Origin: Vicingaceae bacterium
GTDB lineage: Bacteria; Bacteroidota; Bacteroidia; Flavobacteriales_E; Vicingaceae
Reading direction: 5' to 3'
DNA length: 64,000 nucleotides
Assembly (NCBI GenBank): GCA_026003395.1
Contig: BPHE01000005.1
Span: forward strand, 62,001-126,000
Each line of letters starts with the position of its first letter. Position 1 is the stretch's first letter. Shown here one piece after another: positions 43,830 to 57,151 of this stretch. The notes beneath the pieces are model-generated. The model was not told the DNA's origin and made no database searches. It was given only the letters and a program-made list of their open reading frames with translations. Position numbers and translations under genes: made by a program.

Positions 43830-44798
43830 ATGGAACATTCCATTTTATGGATATATACGGTTATCTTATTTTTGATTTTAATCGTTGCTGATTTATTGCT
43901 ATACAATAAATACATCGGAGATAAAAAGCCGACATTCATCACTGCTGCTACCTGGAGTATCATTTGGATCAGCATTGGTTTGTCATTTTCCATTTTCATT
44001 TATTATGCATATGAAAATCATTGGTTTGGACTGTATCTCAACGATAAAAAAGATATATCCGGCACAAATGCGGCATTGACATATATTTCGGCATTTTTAA
44101 TTGAGGAATCATTGAGTGTAGACAATTTGTTTGTGATGGCGATGATCTTCGAAATGTTTAATATACCGGTAAGATATCAACATAATGTACTTTATTTGGG
44201 AATTTTAGGAGCCATTATTTTCAGAGCGATATTTATCATTGCCGGAATTAAACTTTTATCTCTTTTCACCTGGACATTTTATATTTTCGGCGCATTGTTG
44301 TTGTATTCGTCCTACAAAATGCTCACTCAAAAAAACGAAGATTTCAACATTAAAGATTCGCGAATTTATCAATGGATTGTTTCAAAATTTCGCATTACAG
44401 ACAAATTATACAGAAACAAACTATTTGTTAAACTTAAAGATAATAAAGTTTATGCCACTCCTTTATTTTTGGCTTTATTAGCCATCGAAATGTCCGATTT
44501 GATATTTGCCGTGGATTCAATACCTGCAGTATTTGCCATAACCACCGATTCTTATATCGCTTTTACCTCCAACATCTTGGCTGTAATGGGATTACGTTCT
44601 ATCTATTTTGTTTTGGCCTATATGGTCCTAAATTTTGATTATCTTCACTACAGTTTGGCTGCCATTCTGGCATTTATCGGCTTTAAATTAATCGTTCATC
44701 ATTGGTTTATAGTTCCTGTTGAACTTACATTAAGTATCATTGTAGTATTTTTGTTGGCAGGAATTATTTATTCAAAAATCAAAACATCCAAAGAATGA
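43830..44798 (+). CDS. TerC/Alx-family integral membrane protein
   Basis: 322 residues with nine predicted membrane helices. The TerC signature acidic motifs are present: LIEESLSVDNLFVMAMIF (about residue 90) and LLAIEMSDLIFAVDSIPAVFAIT (about 215-237), within the two symmetric halves. Family members export Mn2+ or are linked to tellurite resistance and metal homeostasis at the membrane. It overlaps the biotin carboxylase gene by 4 bases (ATGA). A near-match to the -7 box (TATTTTCG, one mismatch) lies near 43805. Confidence 0.93.
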   Translation: MEHSILWIYTVILFLILIVADLLLYNKYIGDKKPTFITAATWSIIWISIGLSFSIFIYYAYENHWFGLYLNDKKDISGTNAALTYISAFLIEESLSVDNLFVMAMIFEMFNIPVRYQHNVLYLGILGAIIFRAIFIIAGIKLLSLFTWTFYIFGALLLYSSYKMLTQKNEDFNIKDSRIYQWIVSKFRITDKLYRNKLFVKLKDNKVYATPLFLALLAIEMSDLIFAVDSIPAVFAITTDSYIAFTSNILAVMGLRSIYFVLAYMVLNFDYLHYSLAAILAFIGFKLIVHHWFIVPVELTLSIIVVFLLAGIIYSKIKTSKE

Positions 44799-46297
44799 AA
44801 AGAATACTGATTGCCAACCGTGGAGAAATTGCCTTGCGTGTGATGCGTACATGCAAAGAAATGGGCATTGAAACCATTGCTGTTTTCTCTGAAGCCGACC
44901 GTAAAGCTCCCTTTGTTAAGTATGCCGATTTTGCCGAATGCATAGGTCCGGCACCATCAGCCCAATCATATCTCAACATGGATAAAATCATTGAAGTGGC
45001 AAAAAAATATCGGGCCGATGGCATACATCCCGGATATGGATTTTTATCGGAAAATCCCATCTTTGCTGAGAAAGTAACCCAAGCGGGCATAAAATTCATT
45101 GGTCCGTCGGCGGAAGCCATACGCATCATGGGAAGTAAAATAGAAGCAAAAAAAGCTGCAAAAAAATATAATGTGCCACTTGTTCCCGGTACCGAAGAAG
45201 CCATTCAATCATTGGACGAAGCGATTGACATTGCAAAACAAACAGGTTTTCCTTTGTTGATCAAGGCCTCGGCAGGTGGCGGTGGGAAAGGTATGCGCAT
45301 CGTTCATAACGCAGAAGAACTGCCCGAACAACTACAAAGAGCCATTAGTGAAGCTCAGGCCGCATTCGGCGATGGTTCGGTTTTCATCGAAAGGTATATA
45401 ACCAATCCGAAACACATAGAAATCCAAATTTTGGCCGACGAACATGGTAATTATGTGTATTTGTTCGAACGTGAATGTTCTATTCAACGCCGGCATCAAA
45501 AGGTGATTGAAGAAGCCCCCTCCCCTGTGATTGATCAAGAAACAAGAAAGGCCATGGGAGAATGTGCCGTAATGGTTGCCAAATCTTGTAATTATACAGG
45601 AGCCGGCACCGTCGAGTTTATATACGAAGGTCAAGGTAAATTTTATTTTCTTGAAATGAACACGCGCTTGCAAGTGGAACATCCTGTTACCGAAATGATC
45701 ACAGGAATCGACCTGGTGAAAGAACAAATTGAAATTGCAAGAGGCAAAAAGCTGTCGTTCAAACAAGATGATTTGAAAATAAATGGACATGCCATAGAGG
45801 TGAGAGTATATGCAGAGGATCCGTCTAACAAGTTTTTGCCCGATATTGGCAAACTTCATGTCTATAAAGTGCCCGGAGGACCCGGTGTAAGAGTTGACGA
45901 TGGTTTTGAAGAAGGCATGGAAATTCCAATTTACTACGACCCCATGATTGCCAAATTAATCGTCCATGCTCCGGACCGTCAGCAAGCCATCAACAAAATG
46001 ATTAGAGCCATCAACGATTATAAAATAGCCGGAATCTCCACCACCCTCGGTTTCTGTAAATTTGTTTTACAACACCCCGAATTTCAAAACGGAAACTTCA
46101 CTACACATTTTGTAGACAAATACTTTGATCCTGCTTCGCTTCAAAATAACGATGAAGCTATAAATGAATCGGCTGCCATTTTATCTGCATGGATTTATCA
46201 CAATAAGTCGGCATTTTTGAAGAAAGATACTAAAGATACATACCCCTTCTTCAACTTCTGCCTGGAAAAAAAGACGCTATTACTCTTAAAATACTGA
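44795..46297 (+). CDS. Biotin carboxylase subunit (acetyl-CoA or propionyl-CoA carboxylase)
   Basis: 500 residues. ATP-grasp enzyme that carboxylates biotin. N-terminal domain ILIANRGEIALRVMRTCKEMG, ATP loop KASAGGGGKGMRIV (about 160-173), active-site ERECSIQRRHQKVIEEAPSP and MNTRLQVEHPVTEMITG, then the C-terminal EVRVYAEDP. The ~450-residue core equals AccC; the extra ~45 C-terminal residues (NESAAILSAWIYHNKSAF) match the longer alpha-subunit-like form often found with propionyl-CoA carboxylase in Bacteroidota. No biotin carrier or carboxyltransferase gene is adjacent. It is cotranscribed with the TerC gene. Confidence 0.92.
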   Translation: MKRILIANRGEIALRVMRTCKEMGIETIAVFSEADRKAPFVKYADFAECIGPAPSAQSYLNMDKIIEVAKKYRADGIHPGYGFLSENPIFAEKVTQAGIKFIGPSAEAIRIMGSKIEAKKAAKKYNVPLVPGTEEAIQSLDEAIDIAKQTGFPLLIKASAGGGGKGMRIVHNAEELPEQLQRAISEAQAAFGDGSVFIERYITNPKHIEIQILADEHGNYVYLFERECSIQRRHQKVIEEAPSPVIDQETRKAMGECAVMVAKSCNYTGAGTVEFIYEGQGKFYFLEMNTRLQVEHPVTEMITGIDLVKEQIEIARGKKLSFKQDDLKINGHAIEVRVYAEDPSNKFLPDIGKLHVYKVPGGPGVRVDDGFEEGMEIPIYYDPMIAKLIVHAPDRQQAINKMIRAINDYKIAGISTTLGFCKFVLQHPEFQNGNFTTHFVDKYFDPASLQNNDEAINESAAILSAWIYHNKSAFLKKDTKDTYPFFNFCLEKKTLLLLKY

Positions 46298-46301
46298 CAA
46301 T

Positions 46302-46326
46302 TTGGCAATTAATCACTAATTGGCAA
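46302..46326 (+). promoter_or_regulatory. Symmetric element between biotin carboxylase and grpE
   Basis: CAATTA (46306-46311), a 5-base spacer and TAATTG (46317-46322) form an inverted repeat, embedded in two TTGGCAA direct copies (46302-46308 and 46320-46326). It lies 41 bases before grpE. It is not the CIRCE element of HrcA. It may be an operator for the chaperone operon; this is inference. Confidence 0.3.
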
Positions 46327-46366
46327 AATAGTTGAGAATATCTCATCAAAACCAAAATGCAAGCCT

Positions 46367-46972
46367 ATGAATCGTGAGAATGAAAATATAAAAAATCAAC
46401 ATCAATCAAACGGGCAGATGCAAGATGAATCCAATTTTAAAGAAAATGAATCTGCCGGTGAAAACAATGTTGAGAATGAAAATGTAAGTGAAGAAGAGGC
46501 CCTGCCCTCTCATCAGGAAGATGAATTGGTCAATTGGGAAGAAAAAGCTACAGAATGGGAAGATAAGTATATACGTCTCTACGCAGAATTTCAAAACTAT
46601 AAAAACAGAGTTTCGAAAGACCGCCTGGAGCTTATCAAATCAGCCGGAGAAGAAATTATTTCATCTATACTGCCTGTTTTGGATGATTTTGACCGGGCAT
46701 TGAAAAATATCGAAAATACCGATGACATTGAAATGGTAAGAGAAGGATACCGCCTGATTCACAAAAAATTGCATGATACTCTCCAAAAAAAGGGATTAAA
46801 AGAGATCGAAGTAAGCCCCGGAGACGCATTAAATTATGAATTACACAACGCCGTCGCACAGATTCCTGCTCCTTCTGAAGATTTAAAAGGAAAGATTGTT
46901 GACGTGGTAGAAAAAGGATATACTTTGAACGGAAAAATTATCCGTCATGCTAAAGTAGTGATAGGCCAATAA
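46367..46972 (+). CDS. grpE: Nucleotide-exchange factor GrpE
   Basis: 201 residues. Cochaperone that releases ADP from DnaK. A disordered acidic N-terminus of ~55 residues (NENENIKNQHQSNGQMQDE) leads into the long coiled coil (EEKATEWEDKYIRLYAEFQNYKNRVSKDRLEL) and the C-terminal beta-domain with KKGLKEIEVSPGDALNYELHNAVAQIP and VVEKGYTLNGKIIRHAKVVIGQ, the GrpE signature. It precedes dnaJ by 10 bases. dnaK is not in the window. Confidence 0.96.
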   Translation: MNRENENIKNQHQSNGQMQDESNFKENESAGENNVENENVSEEEALPSHQEDELVNWEEKATEWEDKYIRLYAEFQNYKNRVSKDRLELIKSAGEEIISSILPVLDDFDRALKNIENTDDIEMVREGYRLIHKKLHDTLQKKGLKEIEVSPGDALNYELHNAVAQIPAPSEDLKGKIVDVVEKGYTLNGKIIRHAKVVIGQ

Positions 46973-46979
46973 ATCTTAA

Positions 46980-49711
<2,732 letters not shown>

Positions 49712-49715
<4 letters not shown>

Positions 49716-50317
49716 TTTGAGTCAGGATTTGTGAAATATAACGTAACCACAGCCAAAGCATAACCGATTAGTGAACCGGCCCAAATATCATGAAAAAAAT
49801 GTTGCGACAAATATACCCGCGTATAAGCCACAATCAAACCCGTCAAAAATAGCAACGTTTGCTGCCAGGGTTTGTTGTAATAAAATGCAGCGATGGTGAT
49901 CAATGAAAAAATTGAGGCCGAATGGCCGGATGGGAAACTAAACCATTGATGCAACTCAACGCCTTCAGGTAATGACAAACCCGGCATCTGATCCAAAAAA
50001 TTTACGGGTCTTAATGCTTCATGAAAAACTAAACGTTTTAAAACCTGAGTGCATAATAAAACGGCCACTCCGGTAATCGCCAATATTTTCGATAGACGGA
50101 ATTTTTTTTTGATGATAAAAAACAGAACCGTTAAACCAAAAAAAATACCATCACCCAGATGCGTCAAGTATTTCATGACAAAATCCAACCACGGAAAATG
50201 AAATCTGTTTAACGCCAGATGCAAAGAAGCAAAATCAAAAATGAATAACAACAATGCTCCTGCCAATATCCAGAGAAAAATCAATAAATTGAAAAAATAT
50301 AGATTTTTTATTCGCAT
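49712..50317 (-). CDS. PAP2-family membrane phosphatase
   Basis: 201 residues with five or six helices. The three phosphatase motifs are present: K-x6-RP as KRLVFHEALRP (about residue 109-119), PSGH in SFPSGHSASIFSL (about 148) and the C-terminal SQHFFHDIWAGSLIG with the catalytic His. Enzymes of this type dephosphorylate lipid phosphates such as undecaprenyl diphosphate or lipid A phosphates. It begins the operon with the frameshifted ArnT-like gene (ATGA overlap), a pairing that suggests envelope lipid modification. Confidence 0.92.
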
Positions 50318-50688
50318 TGCGTCAAAATTAACAAATATACATTCATATCAATCAATGCAAAGAAAGATTGAGAGGCAAGAAACTACCCTTCAAACGATAT
50401 CACTAAGCTGCATATACATCCTGCAACTTAGAAACAATAAACAATGGATATTCAGTAAAGACCTTATCTATCGCTCAAAAATAGAAATTTGAATAACAGT
50501 GAATATAGTACGTCCTTTAAATTCTTCAAAAGGAAGAGATATCTATTGTGGTAATTCAGGAGAAATATCTAAAATTTATAATTACAATCTTGTATCTCTA
50601 TTTCAACACTATAGACATAAAATTTATTTAGTTAATCCTTAAAAAGCCACTCCAAATTTTTAATGCAAAGAATACCGGAAATTTTTTC

Positions 50689-50986
50689 CTCAAAATACTC
50701 TAATAATTTTGTGAAAAATAAACAAAAAAGAAAAGTTTTTCTTTAACCTTTCCATAAAATTCTTCAAATTCCACGCTGCTGCCGATAAAATGGCATTTAT
50801 CTGTGCTTTCCCTTTTCCGAAAAAATAATTGATTTTCATTTTAAACTGCCGTTTCAGATGGGAAATGACGGCTTCAATGGCTGCTCTCCGCCGGAATTTT
50901 CTTCTTTGCTTTTATTGCCGGCAGACAGTTTTATGCGCCAAACTCCCGCCTAAATTAAAATGCAGTTGTTGTGTGAATCGCACTTT
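50689..50986 (-). pseudogene. IS5-like transposase C-terminal remnant
   Basis: Minus-strand translation gives LGGSLAHKTVCRQ, a stop (TAA near 50911-50913), then RRKFRRRAAIEAVISHLKRQ and INAILSAAAWNLKNFM, ending at TGA 50689-50691. RRR-AIE-VI-HLK followed by IN-xLxAAAWNLK is the C-terminal signature of IS5/IS1182-group DDE transposases. The catalytic N-terminal half and any terminal inverted repeats are gone, and an internal stop is present, so this element is dead. It marks past insertion next to the adhesin array. Confidence 0.75.
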
Positions 50987-51196
50987 TCACTTCAAAATGA
51001 TTTCGCTATGCTCTATAAAAATTCACTTAAAACTTCTTGATACTTGTAGGAGCCAATAGAAAGTAGGGTAATAACGCATAATTTTCATAAGTTTGGTGGA
51101 ATATTCCAATATATCTTGTTTCCCCTTATGTTTCATAATATTAGAAATTTTTGGCGTTTTTTCCGCCATGAAGAAACAAAAAAAGAAAACATTGCG

Positions 51197-51204
51197 TATA
51201 TTTG
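51197..51204 (+). promoter_or_regulatory. Candidate -7 box before the left structured repeat
   Basis: TATATTTG matches TAnnTTTG exactly. It would start a transcript at about 51211, at the first base of the repeat R1, so the repeat would be the 5' part of an RNA reaching the first adhesin gene 250 bases on. No TTG at -33 spacing. Confidence 0.35.
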
Positions 51205-51212
51205 TTTAATAA

Positions 51213-51348
51213 CAAACACGCAAAAAACAAGATTGACGGTGCAAAAAATAAAGTTTGTCGGCTGACAAACCAACCAGCAAAGCAAGAGTTTGGCAAGCCC
51301 TACCGCACGAGCGACCGCTTCGCTTACCAAATACATGCTTTCTTACCG
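51213..51348. repeat. Structured flanking repeat R1 (left)
   Basis: 136 bases from CAAACACGCAAAAAACA to TCTTACC. Contains the perfect hairpin GTTTGTC-GGCT-GACAAAC and a second, larger stem GTTTGGCAAGC ... GCTTACCAAAT (imperfect in this copy). The second copy R2 is at 57598-57732. The two bracket the three adhesin genes. Confidence 0.8.
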
Positions 51349-51424
51349 ACACGCCGACAGATAAGTAACATTCTATTTGATAATATTTTTCTCCCCAACA
51401 TAAATGTTAAATTGTAATAATACT

Positions 51425-53215
51425 TTCAAATAATTTTGTAATTTTTCACTAAAAAATCAAAAAACATAAAAACTAAATTTACATATTTCATAAAACTGTT
51501 CGCAAAAGCTACTCTTGCGGTTATGGGCCTTGTTGCTGCTATTGACTCAACATACGCCCAAACCCTTTTCCATCAGGATATTTTTTATGGGGGAGTTACG
51601 GCTGGTGGATTTTCTACTGGTGGTGGTTTTGGTTCTGGCACACTAAATTTATACATTGAACCGGGCAGCACCATCAGAAAAGCGTATTTATTTTCGTATC
51701 GAATTGGTTATCCTCCTTCTGTTCCTATTACAGTAAACAACGTTCCTTATATTTTCGATACACTGAATTGTATTATGTCTGTTTCGCATAAAACTATCTA
51801 TGCAAGTCCGACCAAACTTTATTACTATGATATAACAAATGATTTAAACAGTTCTATAACATCTACCTTTAATATTACTATTCCCGATCAATTTGATCTG
51901 CCAATAAATTGGGGATGGTGGACGGCATTTATTTACATTGAATACGAAAATCTTGCACTATCCAGAGTGGCTTCTACTCTATGGATTAACGACAAGGATT
52001 ACTTCGGCAATGAATCTTATACCATGACGGGAATGAATCCTGTAAATAATTCTAATCCCATTGGACTATCATTAATGTTAGATAGGGCTATTGATTACAC
52101 GTATGACGGCAGCATTGTAACAATAAACAGCAATATATTAGGTGTTGTCGGAGGCTCTGATTCTGTAAATTATTTATGGGGATGGGGAGGGGCAAAAGGG
52201 CATTTTTATTATCAAAACAATACATTATTTGGACTAGATGATGATACTGCTAACGCTACAATGAACGGATCAGATGCATTGGCAGACATATCATCTTATA
52301 TTACGAACGGAGCTAATGGATATTCATTAAATCTAGTTCATATTAACCCTAACCCGAGTATGCTGCCCCAAATTGGAATTTGCTTTTCATCAACGCCTAC
52401 ACCACCCCCTGCGATACCTTTTCAACAAGTATTTCGGCAGATACGGTAATTTGCAAAGGAGACAGCGTACAACTTTTTGCAAGTGGTGGCACCAATTATT
52501 ACTGGTTGCCTACTACGGGTTTAAGCAATCCAAACATTGCCAATCCAATGGCTTCGCCTGACAGTACAACCCTTTATATCGTTCGCATTGAAAACACTCC
52601 CGGTTGTTCACGCACCGAAAAAGTTTTGGTAAAAGTAAATGAACCTCCAAAAATAAATTCAAATATTACTCCGTCTGTTTGCGGAAATGATGACGGAAAA
52701 ATTACCATTAATGCAACAGGAAGTAATCCTTTCCAATATTCTATTGGCAACGGTTTTCAAACCGTAATACTTTTTTAAATCTTGCATCGGGAAATTATAC
52801 CATTACTGTTTTAGACAGTAATGGTTGTTCTTCTGATACTACCGTTTTTGTTCCTGAGATAAATCCTGTAAATGCTCTTTTTACAGCCAATCCGCAAACC
52901 GGTACCGAACCGCTTTTTGTTGACTTCAATAATCAATCAAGTAATGCAAATAATTTTATCTGGCTTGTTGATAATTCCATTTTTTCAAATGCTTCCAACA
53001 CATCTTATACTTTTGATAGTTCAGGTGTTTATACGGTAACACTCATAGCTTACAACAACCTACCCCAATGTGCCGACACGTTTTCTTTGCAAATTATCGT
53101 TTATGATACTTTAATGGTTCAAATACCCAATGTTTTTACTCCCAACAATGACGGAGTGAATGATGTATTTTCCATAAAAGTAGAAGGAGCAAAAGAAATA
53201 AACGCAGATATTTTT
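51425..53215 (+). repeat. Near-identical direct repeat, copy A (with 55358-57151)
   Basis: From TTCAAATAATTTTGTAA upstream of copy 1 to the codons for EGAKEI, the sequence recurs at 55358-57151 with an offset of 3933-3936 and only about a dozen scattered differences by eye. The repeat includes ~40 bases of upstream DNA and breaks off inside the C-terminal domain, where copy 1 switches to an unrelated tail. Confidence 0.85.
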
Positions 53216-53407
53216 AACCGTTGGGGAGAAATTGTGTACAGGTACACCACCACCATACAGGAAAGCCCCGCAACGATTTACCTGTGGGATGGCCACACCC
53301 CTGCCGGGGTGCAGGTTTCTGACGGAGTGTATTTTTATCTCATACAACTGACAGACATGAAAGACGAAATAAAAACAGTAAACGGAACGATAAATGTTTT
53401 CAGGTGA
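51466..53407 (+). pseudogene. T9SS type-B surface adhesin, array copy 1 (two frameshifts)
   Basis: Extracellular protein: signal peptide, beta-rich N-terminal domain of ~280 residues (QTLFHQDIFYGGVTAGGFS...; GWWTAFIYIEYENL; WINDKDYFGNESYTMTGMNP), an Ig/PKD-like module, a SprB-like repeat (TPSVCGNDDGKITINATG), a PKD domain (FDSSGVYTVTLIAYN), and the gliding-motility C-terminal domain (IPNVFTPNNDGVNDVF ... NRWGEIVY). One-base losses near 52355 and 52760, relative to copy 3, break the frame. Adding two bases gives exactly 648 codons. The coding frame extends upstream of ATG 51523 without any ATG to ATA at 51466, needed for a proper signal peptide. The tail (EINADIFNRWGEIVYRYTTT) differs from copies 2 and 3. 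Confidence 0.85.
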
Positions 53408-55340
53408 AAAGCTTTGTTTTATATATCACCCTGCTTATAAGTTGCCTTTTTTTAAAAAGCAATTTTCTGCATGCACAAAATCTTTTTCATCAGGATATTT
53501 TTTATGGGGGAGTTACCGCGGGGGGCTTCTCCACCGGACAAGGCTCTGGTTCGGGTACGTTAAATCTGTATATCGAGCCGGGCAGCACCATCAGAAATGC
53601 GTATTTGTTTTCGTATAGAATTGGTTATCCGCCAACAGTTCCAATAACAGTTAACAGTGTACCGTATTTATTTGATACACTGAATTGTATTATGACAGTT
53701 TCACATATAAATCTATGCTGTTGCCGACCTAAAACTGTATTATTATGATATAACAAATGATTTAAACAGTTCCATAACATCAACATTTAATATTACTATT
53801 CCCAATCAATTTGGTCTGCCAATAAATTGGGGATGGTGGACAGCTTTATTATACATTGAATACGAAAATCCTACTTTACCCAAAGTGGCTTCTTCTGTGT
53901 GGATTAATGATAAAGATTGATTACTTGGCAATGAATCCTATACCATGACTGGAATGAATCCGATAAATAACGCTAATCCCTGTTGGATTATCTTTAATGA
54001 TAGATAGGGCTAGATAATACAATGAAGTGACAATGTAACTTTAAACAGTAATATTCTTGGAAATATTGCGTATTCCGATGCTGTGAATTTACTTTGGAAT
54101 GTAGTGGAGCAAAAGGGCATTTTTATTATCAAAACAATACCCTATTTGGCTTAGATGATGATACAGCCAATACTACTATGAACGGATTCTGATGCGATTG
54201 GCAGATATTCTCGTATACTTGACTAATGGAGCTACTGGTTATAACTTAATTTTGGAAATAATTTTTACCTCCTAATCCAATCGCTACTTATGACCTAAAT
54301 TTAATTTTCTTTTTCTCAACGCCTACACCACACCCTGCGATACCTTTTCAACAAGCATTATCGCTGATACCGTAATTTGCAAAGGAGACAGCATACAACT
54401 TTTTGCAAGTGGCGGAACAAATTATTACTGGTTGCCTGCTGACGGGCTTAAGCAATCCAAACATTGCCAATCCAATGGCTTCGCCTGATAGTACAACGCT
54501 TTACATTGTACGCATTGAAAATACACCCGGTTGTTCAAGAACAGAAAAAGTACTGGTAAAAGTAAATCCTTTGCCTAAAATAAATTCTATTAATATTACT
54601 CCTTCTGTTTGCGGTAATGATGACGGAAAAATTACAATAAATGCTTCAGGAAATAATCCTTTCCAATATTCTATTGGCAACGGTTTTCAAAGCAGTAATA
54701 CTTTTTTAAATCTTGCATCGGGAAATTACACCATTACCGTTTTAGACAACAATCGGTTGTTCTTCTCGATACCACCGTTTTTGTTCCTGAAATAAATCCT
54801 GTAAATGCTTTTTTTACGGCTAATCCACAAACAGGAACTGAACCGCTTTTTGTTGTTTTGAATAATCAATCAAGTAATGCCAATAACTTTGTTTGGCTTG
54901 TTGACAATACCATTTTTTCAAATGCTTTCAACACAACATATACTTTTGACAGTTCTGGTGTTTATACGGTAACATTAATTGCATATAACAACTTGCCCCA
55001 ATGTGCTGACACGTTTTCTTTGCAAATTATCGTTTATGATTCTTTAATGGTTCAAATACCCAATGTTTTTACTCCCAACAATGACGGAGTGAATGATGTA
55101 TTTTCCATAAAAGTAGAAGGAGCAAAAGAAATTTCTGTTTCTGTTTATAACCGTTGGGGAATTTTATTGACAGAATATAGTAATACAATAACTGTAAGCC
55201 CGGCCATCATTGACTTATGGGATGGTCGTACTACCTCAGGAGAAAAAGTTTCTGACGGTGTTTATTTTTATGTTATCAATGTAACCGACTTGCAAAACAA
55301 GCAATATCAATACAACGGAACTATTCACGTATTTAATTGA
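53404..55340 (+). pseudogene. T9SS type-B surface adhesin, array copy 2 (heavily frameshifted)
   Basis: Begins with a GTG overlapping the stop of copy 1 (AGGTGA). Signal peptide MKSFVLYITLLISCLFLKSN is unlike copies 1 and 3. The N-terminal domain (NLFHQDIFYGGVTAGGFSTGQGSG) is homologous but diverged, and indels near 53720, 53930, 53990, 54230 and 54435 destroy the frame. The SprB-like module is readable at 54403-54750, with another shift near 54757. The PKD and C-terminal domains are intact in a single frame from 54858 to 55340, and the last ~250 bases are identical to copy 3. The damage is densest in the N-terminal half. Confidence 0.8.
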
Positions 55341-55357
55341 CAGGAGAAAAAAACTTA

Positions 55358-57151
55358 TTCAAATAATTTTGTAATTTTTCACTAAAAAATCAAAAAACAT
55401 AAAAACTAAATTTACATATTTCATAAAACTGTTCGCAAAAGCTACTCTTGCGGTTATGGGCCTTGTTGCTGCTATTGGCTCAACATACGCCCAAACCCTT
55501 TTCCATCAGGATATTTTTTATGGGGGAGTTACGGCTGGTGGATTTTCTACTGGTGGTGGTTTTGGTTCTGGCACACTAAATTTATACATTGAACCGGGCA
55601 GCACCATCAGAAAAGCGTATTTATTTTCGTATCGAATTGGTTATCCTCCTTCTGTTCCTATTACAGTAAACAACGTTCCTTATATTTTCGATACACTGAA
55701 TTGTATTATGACTGTTTCGCATAAAACTATCTATGCAAGTCCGACCAAACTTTATTACTATGATATAACAAATGATTTAAACAGTTCTATAACATCTACC
55801 TTTAATATTACTATTCCCGATCAATTTGATCTGCCAATAAATTGGGGATGGTGGACGGCATTTATTTACATTGAATACGAAAATCTTTCACTATCCAGAG
55901 TGGCTTCTACTCTATGGATTAACGACAAGGATTACTTCGGCAATGAATCTTATACCATGACGGGAATGAATCCTGTAAATAATTCTAATCCCATTGGACT
56001 ATCATTAATGTTAGATAGGGCTATTGATTACACGTATGACGGCAGCATTGTAACAATAAACAGCAATATATTAGGTGTTGTCGGAGGCTCTGATTCTGTA
56101 AATTATTTATGGGGATGGGGAGGGGCAAAAGGGCATTTTTATTATCAAAACAATACATTATTTGGACTAGATGATGATACTGCTAACGCTACAATGAACG
56201 GATCAGATGCATTGGCAGACATATCATCTTATATTGCGAACGGAGCTAATGGATATTCATTAAATATAGTTCATAGTAACCCTAACCCGAGTAGTGGTGC
56301 CCCAAATTGGAATTTGCTTTTCATCAACGCCTACACCACCCCTTGCGATACCTTTTCAACAAGTATTTCGGCAGATACGGTAATTTGCAAAGGAGACAGC
56401 GTACAACTTTTTGCAAGTGGTGGCACCAATTATTACTGGTTGCCTACTACGGGTTTAAGCAATCCAAACATTGCCAATCCAATGGCTTCGCCGGACAGTA
56501 CAACCCTTTATATCGTTCGTATTGAAAACACTCCCGGTTGTTCACGCACCGAAAAAGTTTTGGTAAAAGTAAATGAACCTCCAAAAATAAATTCTAAATA
56601 TTACTCCGTCTGTTTGCGGAAATGATGACGGAAAAATTACCATTAATGCAACAGGAAGTAATCCTTTCCAATATTCTATTGGCAACGGTTTTCAAAGCGG
56701 TAATACTTTTTTAAATCTTGCATCGGGAAATTATACCATTACTGTTTTAGACAGTAATGGTTGTTCTTCTGATACTACCGTTTTTGTTCCTGAGATAAAT
56801 CCTGTAAATGCTCTTTTTACAGCCAATCCGCAAACCGGTACCGAACCGCTTTTTGTTGACTTCAATAATCAATCAAGTAATGCAAATAATTTTATCTGGC
56901 TTGTTGATAATTCCATTTTTTCAAATGCTTCCGACACATCTTATACTTTTGATAGTTCAGGTGTTTATACGGTAACACTCATAGCTTATAACAACCTACC
57001 CCAATGTGCCGACACGTTTTCTTTGCAAATTATCGTTTATGATACTTTAATGGTTCAAATACCCAATGTTTTTACTCCCAACAACGACGGAGTGAATGAT
57101 GTATTTTCCATAAAAGTAGAAGGAGCAAAAGAAATTTCTGTTTCTGTTTAT
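55358..57151 (+). repeat. Near-identical direct repeat, copy B (with 51425-53215)
   Basis: Counterpart of copy A. It starts immediately after the 3' flank of copy 2 (GACAGGAGAAAAAAACTTATT), and that flank is itself repeated after copy 3 as GACAGGAGGAAGAAACTTATT. The junction therefore looks like the product of unequal recombination between tandem copies. Confidence 0.85.

Larger units (their letters stand above)
50318..51424. other. Non-coding/decayed stretch before the adhesin array
   Basis: Contains a transposase remnant (50689-50986, minus), the left structured repeat (51213-51348), and otherwise AT-rich sequence without a gene I can support. A 47-codon frame beginning with GTG at 50500 has no recognisable content. 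Confidence 0.7.

Noticed and set aside
46298-46366. CIRCE operator upstream of grpE
   Set aside because: The TTAGCACTC-N9-GAGTGCTAA sequence is absent; only an unrelated inverted repeat occurs.
50500-50643. 47-codon frame beginning GTG
   Set aside because: No homology pattern, no ribosome-binding or promoter support and it lies in a decayed region.
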